55,030 bases of DNA from Verrucomicrobiaceae bacterium (lineage in GTDB: Bacteria > Verrucomicrobiota > Verrucomicrobiia > Verrucomicrobiales > Verrucomicrobiaceae). Below the pieces are notes generated by a model. That model did not search any database, was not told the DNA's origin, and saw only the letters and a list, made by a program, of their open reading frames with translations. Numbering within the stretch: the first letter of the stretch is position 1; every line of letters begins with the position of its first letter. The DNA lies in the NCBI GenBank assembly GCA_027489965.1, contig JAIXZA010000061.1:1-55030 (forward strand). The letters run 5' to 3'. Shown piece after piece: positions 1 through 9,800 of this stretch. Made by a program: the position numbers and the translations under genes.

Positions 1-2531
1 CCTCCTGCGATGGTCAGGTTACCCGCGAAATTGACGCTGGCGGCAGGAGTCTGCGAGCCTACGGCGGTAGTGTCGGCAAGAGTGGCCGTGCCAGTGGAGT
101 TGGCGACATTGAAGACGGTCGCGCTGGTGATCGAGCTAATGAACCAGCCATCGGCAGCGGCCATGCCTGGGCCACTGATCGGCTGCCCTGGAACCAATCC
201 AGCCGTACTCGCCACGGTGAGGGCGTTACCCGTGTTCGCCGTCACCGAGACAGCCGCCGTTGCACCCGAGACCTGCGCAAGATTCACTGAGGTTACAGCC
301 GCCGTGGTGTTCTGATTGATACCAAATACTGTGCCACTGACGATTTCTGTGATGACGCTGCCAAATGGCACGCCTGTTCCCGAAACGGGCTGACCGATCA
401 CCAAACCAGCCGTATTCGCTACGGTGAGTTGGTTCGCGCCACTGGCGGCCGTTGCAGCCAAACCCGTCGCCGCCGAGCCGTAATTCGCAGCAACAGGAGT
501 ATTGATCTGCCAGGTGCCTGAGCCAATCTTGGTGAGATTGGTGGCGATGTTATTATTGGCAATGACGCCCTGCACATCATTGATCAGCGCACTGGAACCA
601 CCGAGGAAGAGGTTTCTGGCCGCAACCCCATTGGCGCCCAGATTGGTGCCGAGGACAAGGGCTGTAGGTGCGGTTCCCGCCTGGTTAGCGAGCAAGATGC
701 TATTGGTCGCATTCAGTAGGATCGTCTTGGTGCTCACCGTCTCACCAGCTCCCGTGCCTGCCGCGCCACGATAATCCAAGGTGCCACCTTGCAGGTTAAC
801 GCGACCTGTGTTGGCAGTCAAATTGAACGCCCCAAAGCTGTTCACAGCGAGGGTGCCAGCCGAAATCGTCTTCAAGCCCGTGGCTGTGGTGGCCGTGCCG
901 GACATCGTCAGCGTGCCTGATCCAGCCTTAGAGAAGACATCCGCAAAAGCGGTGGAGCCAGACAGGACACTGCCATTAAAAATGGCATCACCCTGGGAGG
1001 TGTAGGTAAAAGTGCGGACAGCAGTGTTGTCACCAATGGTCACGTTGCCATCAAAAGTGGCTAAGCCGTTAGCGTTGGTCGCAAAGGCCACATTGTTGTT
1101 GCCGTTGCCTCCCACGTTCGTTCCGATGGTGCCGATGGAGAAGCCGTAACCGTTGCGGCTGTTGACTGTGAGCGTGCGATTGACGGTGCCGAAGCGGAAT
1201 GAGCCAAAATCGACGGTCTGGTTAAGATTACCTGTCCCATAGCTGCCGATGGCGCGATCCAAGAAAACCGTACCATTGTTAGTGTTCGTGTTGAGATTGG
1301 TGACGGCAAAGGAGCCGACATTGGTGCTGTCCGTGCGGACTTCGAGGGTGCCACCGCCAAATTCCATTGCGGCGGTGCCAGTGTTCAAACCCAGAGCACC
1401 GCCATTCGCCACGCGGATGGTGCCGCTATCTACACGGACGGTGCCGGTAAAGGCATTGGCTGAGTTGCCGAGGATGAGCGTGCTGGCGAGAGTGCCGCCG
1501 CCTGCTTTGATCAACCCACCCGTCGAGGCCGGGATTAGGCCAGTGATGTTGGTATTACCACCACCAACGAGGGTCGTAACCTGCCCCGTGCCGAGGGTGA
1601 CCGTGTTTGATAGCGTCAACATGCCGGACAAGGATGAAATGCGATTAGCCACGGCGCTGGAGAAGTTAACTGTGCCACTAACCGTGTTGTTACCGACACT
1701 GGAAAGAGCCCCCTGAGCGAAGGTGCTGGCTGCGGCATTACGCGAATCGGCGGTGCGGACACCGGATCCCTGAAGTTCTAGATTCCGAGCAAGTGTAAAG
1801 CCAGTGGAAGGATTGGCCGCTGCGAGCATGAGCGTACCGCCACCGAGGGTGGCATCTCCGCCATTGCGAAGCGGCGAGGTGCCTGTTCCCGCCGCCGTAG
1901 CGCTGCCAAGAACGAGGATGCCGTTACGTACGGTCGTCATGCCCGTATAGGTGTTCGCACCAGTGAGTGCAGCGGTACCTGTGCCGTCCTTTGAGAGTCC
2001 ATAGCCTGCGGAGGCTTCACTGATGACTCCAGTATGACGAAGGTTATTGAAACCACTGGTGTTCCAGTTCTGCGAGGTGGCCAGAATGGTATCTGCTGAG
2101 ATCGTGGTGAGGAGAGAGCTCGCCGCCGTGGAGAGGGTAATACCACGCGGCTCGCCGGCAAAGCCAGTGGCTGTGTAGCCGGGGCTGCCTAGGCTGAGGG
2201 AAAATCCTCCAGGGGCAATGGTGTAGCCGGCTGTGTTGAAGGTGAGTGCTCCAGCCGTGGTTGCGGCACCCAGGGTAACCGTGCCAGCTGTGCCTCCAAA
2301 GAGAGCGACATTTCCAGCGTCATTCACCCATGAGCCGCCGACATTCCAAGTGGATCCACTCCAAAGGTTGGTGCCTCCATCCCAGGTGATATTAGCGCCA
2401 TTCACCTGCATACTCCAGAGAGCGAACTGCGCCAGAAGGATTGAAGAGACCGTTTTCTTCCAAAGAGGTGTACGCAGACTACGAGTCAGGCGCACTGGGA
2501 GAGAGAGCGGTTGGGCGGTTGGTGTCTTCAT
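1..2531 (-). CDS. Autotransporter-associated beta-strand repeat protein (5' part; continues beyond left edge)
   Basis: Reading leftward from ATG at 2531 the frame stays open for 843 codons to the window edge, so only the N-terminal part is present. The start MKTPTAQPLSL is followed by a basic stretch and a hydrophobic segment (SSILLAQFALWSMQVNGA) that looks like a Sec signal peptide. The mature part begins NITWDGGTNLWSGSTWNV and continues as Gly/Thr/Asn/Ala-rich repeats. These include G-A-N-T-Y-T-G-M-T-T-V, the hallmark of the PATR family (PF12951/TIGR02601) found in very large secreted beta-helix proteins. Its signal region shares the F-x-L-W-S-x-Q pattern with the giant gene downstream, so the two are probably tandem paralogues. 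Whether it ends in a PEP-CTERM tail or an autotransporter barrel cannot be seen. No Shine-Dalgarno motif precedes the ATG. Surface display is inferred; ligand and role are unknown. Confidence 0.85.
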   Translation of the reverse strand, partial: MKTPTAQPLSLPVRLTRSLRTPLWKKTVSSILLAQFALWSMQVNGANITWDGGTNLWSGSTWNVGGSWVNDAGNVALFGGTAGTVTLGAATTAGALTFNTAGYTIAPGGFSLSLGSPGYTATGFAGEPRGITLSTAASSLLTTISADTILATSQNWNTSGFNNLRHTGVISEASAGYGLSKDGTGTAALTGANTYTGMTTVRNGILVLGSATAAGTGTSPLRNGGDATLGGGTLMLAAANPSTGFTLARNLELQGSGVRTADSRNAAASTFAQGALSSVGNNTVSGTVNFSSAVANRISSLSGMLTLSNTVTLGTGQVTTLVGGGNTNITGLIPASTGGLIKAGGGTLASTLILGNSANAFTGTVRVDSGTIRVANGGALGLNTGTAAMEFGGGTLEVRTDSTNVGSFAVTNLNTNTNNGTVFLDRAIGSYGTGNLNQTVDFGSFRFGTVNRTLTVNSRNGYGFSIGTIGTNVGGNGNNNVAFATNANGLATFDGNVTIGDNTAVRTFTYTSQGDAIFNGSVLSGSTAFADVFSKAGSGTLTMSGTATTATGLKTISAGTLAVNSFGAFNLTANTGRVNLQGGTLDYRGAAGTGAGETVSTKTILLNATNSILLANQAGTAPTALVLGTNLGANGVAARNLFLGGSSALINDVQGVIANNNIATNLTKIGSGTWQINTPVAANYGSAATGLAATAASGANQLTVANTAGLVIGQPVSGTGVPFGSVITEIVSGTVFGINQNTTAAVTSVNLAQVSGATAAVSVTANTGNALTVASTAGLVPGQPISGPGMAAADGWFISSITSATVFNVANSTGTATLADTTAVGSQTPAASVNFAGNLTIAG

Positions 2532-3410
2532 AGGGGGCGGTGAACGAGTTAAAAAAAGGGGGAGGAGCGGCAAACGATCAGTCGATGCAGGTAGTTGAAC
2601 TCAGCGGCGTGAAAAACGCATCAATCCAAAATTCAATGAAGAGAGCACTCGCGTCGTCTCGAAGACTGGCACGATGCTTGCTAAACTGAATGGATGATTG
2701 GTTAGACATGCTATTGAAGCCTTATTTTCCAACGCCTAACAAAAGGCACGAAAAATAATCTTTGATATTGGTTACTTGGCAGGCGGATGAGACTAACAAA
2801 TTGCTAGGACTGAAAGGTTGGAAATCATTAAGTTACAAGATCATGTAATCACATAGAAACGACATTTTCCAAGGCATTTATTGTTATTTCCCGAACAAGA
2901 ACTCGATTCGGGCAAGTGTTGTTGAAACTGAATTTCAAGGGATTGAAGCACTCTTGATATTTTAGTTTGCTTGATTATCAGGTTTTACACCTAAGTTTAT
3001 AACGAGTTTAGGCAACTCGCCCCATCCTACAGACATTGCAATTTTACTGAGCGGCGGAACGGCTGCCCCTTCGTCGGGGCGGTTTATTGAGGAAACCCGA
3101 TGACCGATGCATCAATCAGGGAAACGAAACCGCGTTGGAATCAGCTAAGCAGGCAGAAAAATGAATGGATAAATATTTTTCTTATTCATGTTAATAAATT
3201 AATTCAACAATCATCTCGCCGGCTGAGAATTGATCTGTTTTTTCCGCGGCCGATACTCTCGCAAGATACGACTATGGCGGTGATGCGGTGACAGGACGGG
3301 CGTGTCCGCCAGATGGATGGGGGGAGGCAGAAGCTCTTATCCAAAAAACCATGCAAGCTCTTGAAAACAGGCGCATTAAGCGTCTCTGAGCTAGATGCTG
3401 TAACCCTAGG
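2532..3410. other. Gene-free region upstream of the partial repeat-protein gene
   Basis: Nearly 900 bases without a convincing gene. It must hold the promoter and leader of the leftward repeat-protein gene, but no clear promoter boxes can be pointed to. From about 2,700 to 3,050 it is A/T-rich. A GC-rich hairpin (GCCCC, loop TTCGT, then GGGGC) lies near 3066-3081 and is followed by GAGGAAACCCG before an ATG at 3100. That ATG opens a 63-codon frame (3100-3291, plus strand) without recognisable features, which I do not call as a gene. Confidence 0.5.
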
Positions 3411-3760
3411 TTTACCCTAAAAACAGGATTGGCTGACCGCCGATTTGCATCCCTTGCCCGACTCAACGATCTTCCATTCCTGTTTCTAGCAGACAATCCA
3501 CGGTGTTGGGATGTGGAACGAAGAGTCACTTTGGCCATATGACTTGGAGACAACCAAGCAACTGGATACTCAAATTTACGGGAAAACAGAAAGACATGAT
3601 TTACAGGTCAGAACCCATTCCTGTGAATCCTGTGAATCCTGTGAATCCTGTGAATCCTGTGATTAGAAACTCGAATCACGAACGGTCTCATATCGTCCAC
3701 AGCGTGCGGAACAGCGCGTAACTCTACGGCAAGTTAGTCGGGAGGTTTACGGCAGGACGA
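3411..3760. repeat. Dispersed intergenic repeat, copy A
   Basis: This stretch matches 31,684-32,095 in several blocks in the same order: AACCCTAG, GCTGAccGCCGATTTgCATC, ACTCAACGATCTTCCAT, ACAATCCACGG, GGGATGTGGAACGAAGAGTC, then ACAGAAA-ACATGATTTACAGG, CCATTCCTGT, GATTAGAAACTCGAATCACG and GCGTGCGGAACAGC. Copy A lacks about 90 bp present in copy B between the second and third blocks. It contains an array of the 9-bp unit CCTGTGAAT, annotated separately. It lies between a terminator and the upstream region of the next gene and is therefore intergenic. The identity blocks are read directly; the family assignment is inference. Confidence 0.8.
3620..3664. repeat. 9-bp tandem array (CCTGTGAAT), five units
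   Basis: Four perfect CCTGTGAAT units run from 3620 to 3655, followed by one variant unit CCTGTGATT at 3656-3664. The equivalent place in copy B (31,983-32,000) has only two units, CCTGTTAAT and CCTGTGATT, so unit number differs between copies. Upstream in both copies are reverse-oriented ACAGG elements (for example GATTTACAGG just before the array), so the region can fold back on itself. Confidence 0.9.
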
Positions 3761-3778
3761 AGATCTGAGGGAAAAGAT

Positions 3779-3813
3779 AAAGGCCGAAGTCCCTCACTGA
3801 AACTTCGGCCTTT
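3779..3813 (-). terminator. Intrinsic terminator of the giant PEP-CTERM gene
   Basis: A perfect 11-bp inverted repeat, AAAGGCCGAAG at 3779-3789 and CTTCGGCCTTT at 3803-3813, encloses a 13-nt loop. It lies 22 bp past the stop codon of the leftward gene ending at 3835. In the leftward direction the stem ends in a short T-rich run (TTTATCTTTT). Confidence 0.8.
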
Positions 3814-3834
3814 GGAGTTAGAGAAGTGAAGTGA

Positions 3835-6800
3835 TTAGTCGTTCTGACGGCGGCGGAAGAACAGACCGAAGAGACCCACGAACAGCAGCAGCAAGCGGCT
3901 TGGCTCGGGAACGACAACGATCACACCATGCGTTCTGAACGCCGAAGTGTCCCAAGCGAAGTTTGTGGATGAAATGTCAGGAAGATCAAAGTCGCCGTGT
4001 ATACCGCCCGTTGAGAAGCCCGACCCAACATTGAAGGAGCCTGAAAGCAGGCCGGTCCAATCAATCAAATTGAAGATCTGTCCCCTCGTTAACGATCCCG
4101 TAACGAGCGAGTTTGAGAAAATCGACATGATTCCTTGGCCAGCGATAGCCCCGCCATTATTGGTTCCGAGGGTCAGCGATCCCCCGCCTAGAGCAAGGTG
4201 ATCCACCTGGTTAGAACTTGGGGCAGCAAACCAAGCCGCCGGTGCTGAACCAAACGTGCCATCATTCGTAGAAGACAGCGACGTGAGATAAGAGATCGCG
4301 TTTCCATTGTAGCTCGCAAAACCCGCATCGAATCCTGTGGGGGCGGTGATGCCCATCTGGACCTGTGATCCTGCATGCACAGTGAGGCTGCTCGCAGGAG
4401 CTAATGTCAGCGTCCGGTTTGTAGCGAAGCCGTTGTCCCCAGGAGCTAGGATGCCTTTGTTTGCCGGATTGCCGCTATCGCCGATAACCGTTATCCCGCC
4501 GATGGTGCCCGATCCAGAAAGGATGGGTGCGTTTGCATAAGTTGCGCCCGTTTTCATGACCGTGACACTTATCGTCCCTGTGATGCCACCGACACCGGCC
4601 ACTCCGACCTGCAGATTGCCGTCAGAGACAGAGGTCGGGCCGCTGTAGGTGTTGTTGACATTCAAAAGGGTGGTCCCTGTTCCAGATTGGGTGAAGCCCC
4701 CTAAACCGGTAATGGCCGCAGAACTAAACTCGATTCCTTGGGTGACGAGGTCGCTTTGTTTGACCGCAAAGGTGGCCCCGGTGCCAACGCTGATGGGGCT
4801 AGTGGTGGCCATGCTGCCAGAGGCCAACCCACTACCGAGCTGCAATGTGCCGCTGCTGACGACCGTGTTGCCCGTGTAGGTATTGGTGCCTTCCAGAATG
4901 AGCGTGCCTGCGGTCGTTTTTGTGAGACCTGCGCCACCGTTGATCTGGGCCACGTTTTGCAGCGTTCCGGATTGGGCGTTGAAAGTGACCGTAGGTGTGA
5001 CGGCACCGATGTTATTTCCGCTCATGTTCAGCGAACCGCCATTCAGCGTAAGAGTCGCTGAGCCCGCGCCTGTGGTGGCTCCTTTGATGATGTGACCGGA
5101 GACCGCCACGTTACCGCCAGTGATGTTCAGGCTACCGTTGGCGGTGATGCCTGCGGCGACCGTGTTATTTCCAAGGCGGACCGCAGAGGCAAGTCCGGCA
5201 CTATTGGCGATGGTGACGGTGCCAGCGGTGATGTTCACGATGCCATTTGCGACATCTGTGCCCGTCACAGCCGTGTCGGCTCGACCGATTTCGAGACCGC
5301 CTGTGCCGATCGTCGTGGTGCCCCCGCCGATGTTGAGCGTGGAGGTCCAAGTGTTGTTTGCGACGGTGGTGCTTGCAGTGCCTCCGTTGTCACCGACCAC
5401 CACTGTGGAGGCGTCCAGTGTCCCCAAAACGAAGTTGAGGATGTCAGAGCGATCTGAGTTCCGGTTCTGGCCGCCAATAGTCAGCGTGCTAAGCAACAGG
5501 CTCGCGTTCACGTTGGTCAAATCAACGACATTGCCGCCAGAAGCAATGGCACCTGTGGCAGCCGCTCCAGTGCCGATATTCAATGCAGCACGCCCGGTTC
5601 CTGCTTTGTCGGTGATCGTCAGGCTGCCTCCACCTCCGCCGATGAAGCCAGCATCTCGAGTCCCGTTGCCAACATTGATGGTGTCCGCTTTGAGGGTCGT
5701 CGAAGTGCTACCGAGATAGAGTTCGTTGCGCTGGCCTGCTGCGCCGTTATTTGTCTGACCGCCACCCACGGTGAGGGTTGTCGCCGTCAGGGTGCTGGAG
5801 GCCGCCAGACGCAGGGTGGCATCCAGATTATTCACGTTGGTGGTGCCAGCCGTAAGGTTGGGATTGACCGTGATGACGCTGCCGGCGCCAGAGAGGTTCA
5901 CGTTCATGGTGGCCAAGCCGCTGAAATCCGCTACGGCGATGTTTCCGGCTCCGCCAGTGCTGTTGACGCCGCCCACGGTGAAGGCTCCGGCTGCAGCGGT
6001 GTTGGTGACGTTGAAGGCTCCCAGGCCGCTCACCGCCAGACTTGTGGTCGTATTGCTGGTCGCGCTGCTGCCAATGGTCACGTTGCCGTTTATCGTGAGG
6101 GATTGGTTGTTACCGATGGTGATGGTGTTCGCGCTAGAGCTGTTGGTCTGCACGGTCATGGTTCCGCCGAAAGTGGCGCTGGCAGTTGCCAGGTCGAGCG
6201 TTCCGGTGGTGGCGGTGGTACTGGAGGACCCGAAGACCAGCGTGTTCGTTGCCGCGGCGAGGTTTTGGTTCGTTTTGAATTCGAGCGTACCGACGTCGAT
6301 GGTAGTTGCGCCTCCATAAGTGTTAAGGCCGCCGAGGGATAGCGTTCCGGCACCCACCTTGGTAAGGCCGAACGTGCTCGCACCGTCGTCGATCACTCCA
6401 TTGACGGTCAGGGTGTTGGCGGTGGTGGCGATTTGGGTGGTGGCCCCAAGGGTGACCGCTCCGTTACCCATATTCATGCTGTGAGTGCCGGTGAAGGTGA
6501 AGCCGCTGTTCCAGGTCTGAGCCACATTGGAACCAAGGGTCATGCTGCTGCCGGAGGTATTGTTCAGGGTGCCCCCATTGATGGTGAAGGTGCCGGAGCC
6601 GAGAGCGTTGGCATGGCCAAGGTTGAGATTGGTGCTGCCGGCCATGGTGACACCTCCTGCAGCGCCAGAGTTGTTACCGTTGAGGTTCAGAGTGCCTGTG
6701 GAAAGGTTGGTCAGGCCGCCATAAGTGTTGGAACCGGTCAGCGTGAGCGTTCCCGCGCCTGCCTTGGTGAGGCCAAAGGTGGATGCACCGTCGCCGATGG

Positions 6801-9800
6801 CACCACCGACAGCGAGAGTCTGTGCGGCGACCGTGGCGATGACGTTGTCACCCATGGTGACAGCACCGGTGCCGAGGTTCAGTTGGTTTGTGCCAGTGAA
6901 GGTGAAGTTTCCGTCCCAGTTCTGCACGTTGTTGCCCGCGTTGGCGATGGCACCAGCTCCAGTATTGATGGTAGTGCCTGCCCCGATGGTGAAGGTGCCG
7001 GTGCCGAGAGCGTTGTTGTGGCCGATGATCAAAGAGCCTGCAGCTAGGTTGATGCCGCCTGCGCCGCTGTTGCTCCCGCTCAAGTTGAGGGTGCCAGCGC
7101 CGGTTTTATTGATGAGATGGTTGATGGCCACGGCACCGCTCACGGCCAGAGACGAACCATTGGCTCCGCCGCCGATCACTTCCCAGGTTTGGACTGCGCC
7201 GGTAGCGACCGGGGCACCGATGCTGATGGCACCCGCGTTGGTGGCCACGGCGATGCCGTTATTGGCGCTGACCGGAGTGAGCGTGAGGGTGCCGCCGGTG
7301 CCCTGATTGACAGCCACGGAAGTGACGCCGGAGGGATTGGCGGTGAATTGGAGGCTGTCTGCGGTGAAGTTACCGTCCAGCGTGGTGACGATGGCGGGGC
7401 CTGTGGCGTTGGTGTTGCTAAACACCAGTGTATCCGTGGATACAGGAAGCGCACCGAGGTCGGTAGTACCAGTGGAAGTGGTGGCCCAATTGGTGGTGAA
7501 AGGACCGGCACCGTTTAGTGTGCTCCAGGAACTGCCTCCCGGTGTTTCATCCCCATGCCAGTAAACCAAGTTCAGGGTGCTGGTGGTGAGGCGCAAAGTC
7601 TGATTGGAGTTGATGGTGCTGAAGTTGTAGTTCAGGCCGGAAGGGGCGATGCCAAGCACGTAATCGGTGGCCGTGAGCGTGCCAGCGCTGACGTTGATGA
7701 GATCGTATGTGCCCACTCCCAAGCCGCCGAGGTTATTGAAGTTCAACGAGAGGGTCGGGGTGACGTTGGCAGTGCCGGTGAGATTGAGGATGTCATTCAC
7801 CGTTGGCGCATTGAGGTCAAAGCCGAGTGAGCTACCCGTGGCGAGCGTGAGACCATTGATGGCCATCGTGGTGGCGGCTCCATCATAAAGGTTCAACGTG
7901 GCTCCGTTGGCCACGTCGATGGCTCCCAGGCCCGTCGATGTGAAGCCGGCATTCAGGACGCCAGCGCTGACGGTGACGTTGCCGCCATTGAGGTTGGTTG
8001 AGCCCGTGACGGAGACGGTGCCGAGGCCTGTCTTGGTCAAATTGGCTGCTGTGGCGGTGGTGATGCCACCGAGTAGATTGAGGGTGCCACCAGCGTCAGC
8101 CGCGTTTAACGTACCGCCGCTGCTACCGATCGTGACGACCTTAGTTACGGCCAAATTAATGCTGGTGCTGCCGGTGTAGTTAAGAGTGCCACCGTTCAAC
8201 GTAATTGTGCCGGAGGCATTTCCGAGGTTGTTGGCAGCAGAGAACGCCAATGTGCCGGCTGTGATGTTGGTGACGCCGCTGTAGGTATTCGCTCCAGAGA
8301 GAGTCACCGTTCCTGCGGTGGTTTTGTTCAAGCCCATACTGCCAGCGAGGATGGCGGAGGCAGAGCCGCTGCGCATGTCATAGGCGGCATTGGAAGTCAG
8401 GGTGCCTGTGGTGCCGGTGATGGAGCCGCTTTGGAACGAGACGATAGCCACCGTGTCATTGAAGGTAGCGACATCGAAGGTGCCGCCGGCAATGGTGACA
8501 TTCCCGGTGTCCGCAAGGGCATTGGCAACTCCAAGAGCGATGGTGCCGGCGCTGATCGTGGTGCCGCCGGTGTAGGTGTTGGTTCCGCTCAAGGTGAGGA
8601 TGCCAGCGCCGGTCTTGGTGAGTCCACCAGAGGTATTGCCGCCGTTGAAGGAAACGGCCCCCAGAGAGGCCTGCGTGGTGTAGACGCTTGCATTATCCAC
8701 AAAGCTCACCGTTAGCACATCCGTGTTTAGGTAACCCGTGCCTGGATTGGTGAGGGTGATGCTGACGACCTTGTAGGTGCCGTTGCCGCTGCCATCATCG
8801 ACCATGTTAGCCACCGCTGTGGCTCCTGCGCCCGTGCCGCCAGTGATGCGGACAATGGGTGCACCAATGTAACCGGTGCCTTCCGTGTTCACGGAGATGC
8901 TTTGCACACCTTCGCCAATCGGAGCCTGCAACGGTGAGGGAATGGTCGAGTTAAGGCCATTCGTGTCCACGGTCAGGCCACCGGAGTAAATGAAGGCTCC
9001 GCTATTTGCTGTGAGGGTGGTGTTGGTATTGTTGATGTTGATGAGGCTTGTGGAGGCCTGATTGGTGATGATGGTGCCGCCGTTGAGGTTGATGTGAACG
9101 AAGTTGTTCGCAGCACCCGTCGTAGTGCCATTGGTGATGCCGCCGGAGGCCGTGCGGATCGTACCACCTGTGAGCACGTTGAGCACGTTGGTCATGTTGT
9201 CGCGGGCAGCGTTGTCTCCGCGGTTGGTTAGAAGCGTGCTGCCGTTGGCTGCCACAAGGGTGCCGGTGCCCCGTACATTCGTCACAGAAAAGGCTCCTGC
9301 ATCATTCACCCCCATGGCAAAGTTTGCGCCGGAATTGTAGGTGCCACCCTCAATGTCGAGAAGGGCGCTGCCGGAACCGTGGCCGACAGTGGTCCATGTG
9401 CCGATATTCACCGTGCCGCCTGTCTGACGGAAGATGCCCGTACCAGTCGTGCCTGTATTTGAGAGAGTAAGACGGTTCATGTTCACGATTCCACCACTGA
9501 TCTCATAGTAGCCGTAACCCGTGCTCGCATTCCCGAGGCCGAAGACGCCATTTGCGTCCGCTGCGGTCAAAGTGACCGTTCCGGCAGTTTGATAGCCAGC
9601 ACCAGCCGCGTTGGTCGCATTGCTGCCGAAGTCCATGTCCGTGGTCGTGATATTCGCCCCAGTCCCGATGAGCAGCATGCCGCGTGTCGTCGCTCCCGAT
9701 CCCACGGTGAACTGGCCCGCGCCATTGGTCGTGGTGCCGGTGGAGACGGCGAGGCGACCGCCATTGACGGTGTAGTTACCCGTCATGGTGTTATTGCCTG

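Noticed and set aside
10..2598. Plus-strand frames opposite the partial repeat-protein gene
   Set aside because: Antisense shadows of the leftward gene, whose signal peptide and PATR motifs are clear.
3100..3291. 63-codon frame with a GAGGA upstream of its ATG
   Set aside because: The purine stretch is unusual here, but the peptide shows no domain, TM or family similarity, and the frame ends in repeat-adjacent DNA. Not enough to call a gene.
3617..3664. Possible CRISPR-like array
   Set aside because: Units are 9 bp and directly adjacent, without spacers; no cas genes nearby.
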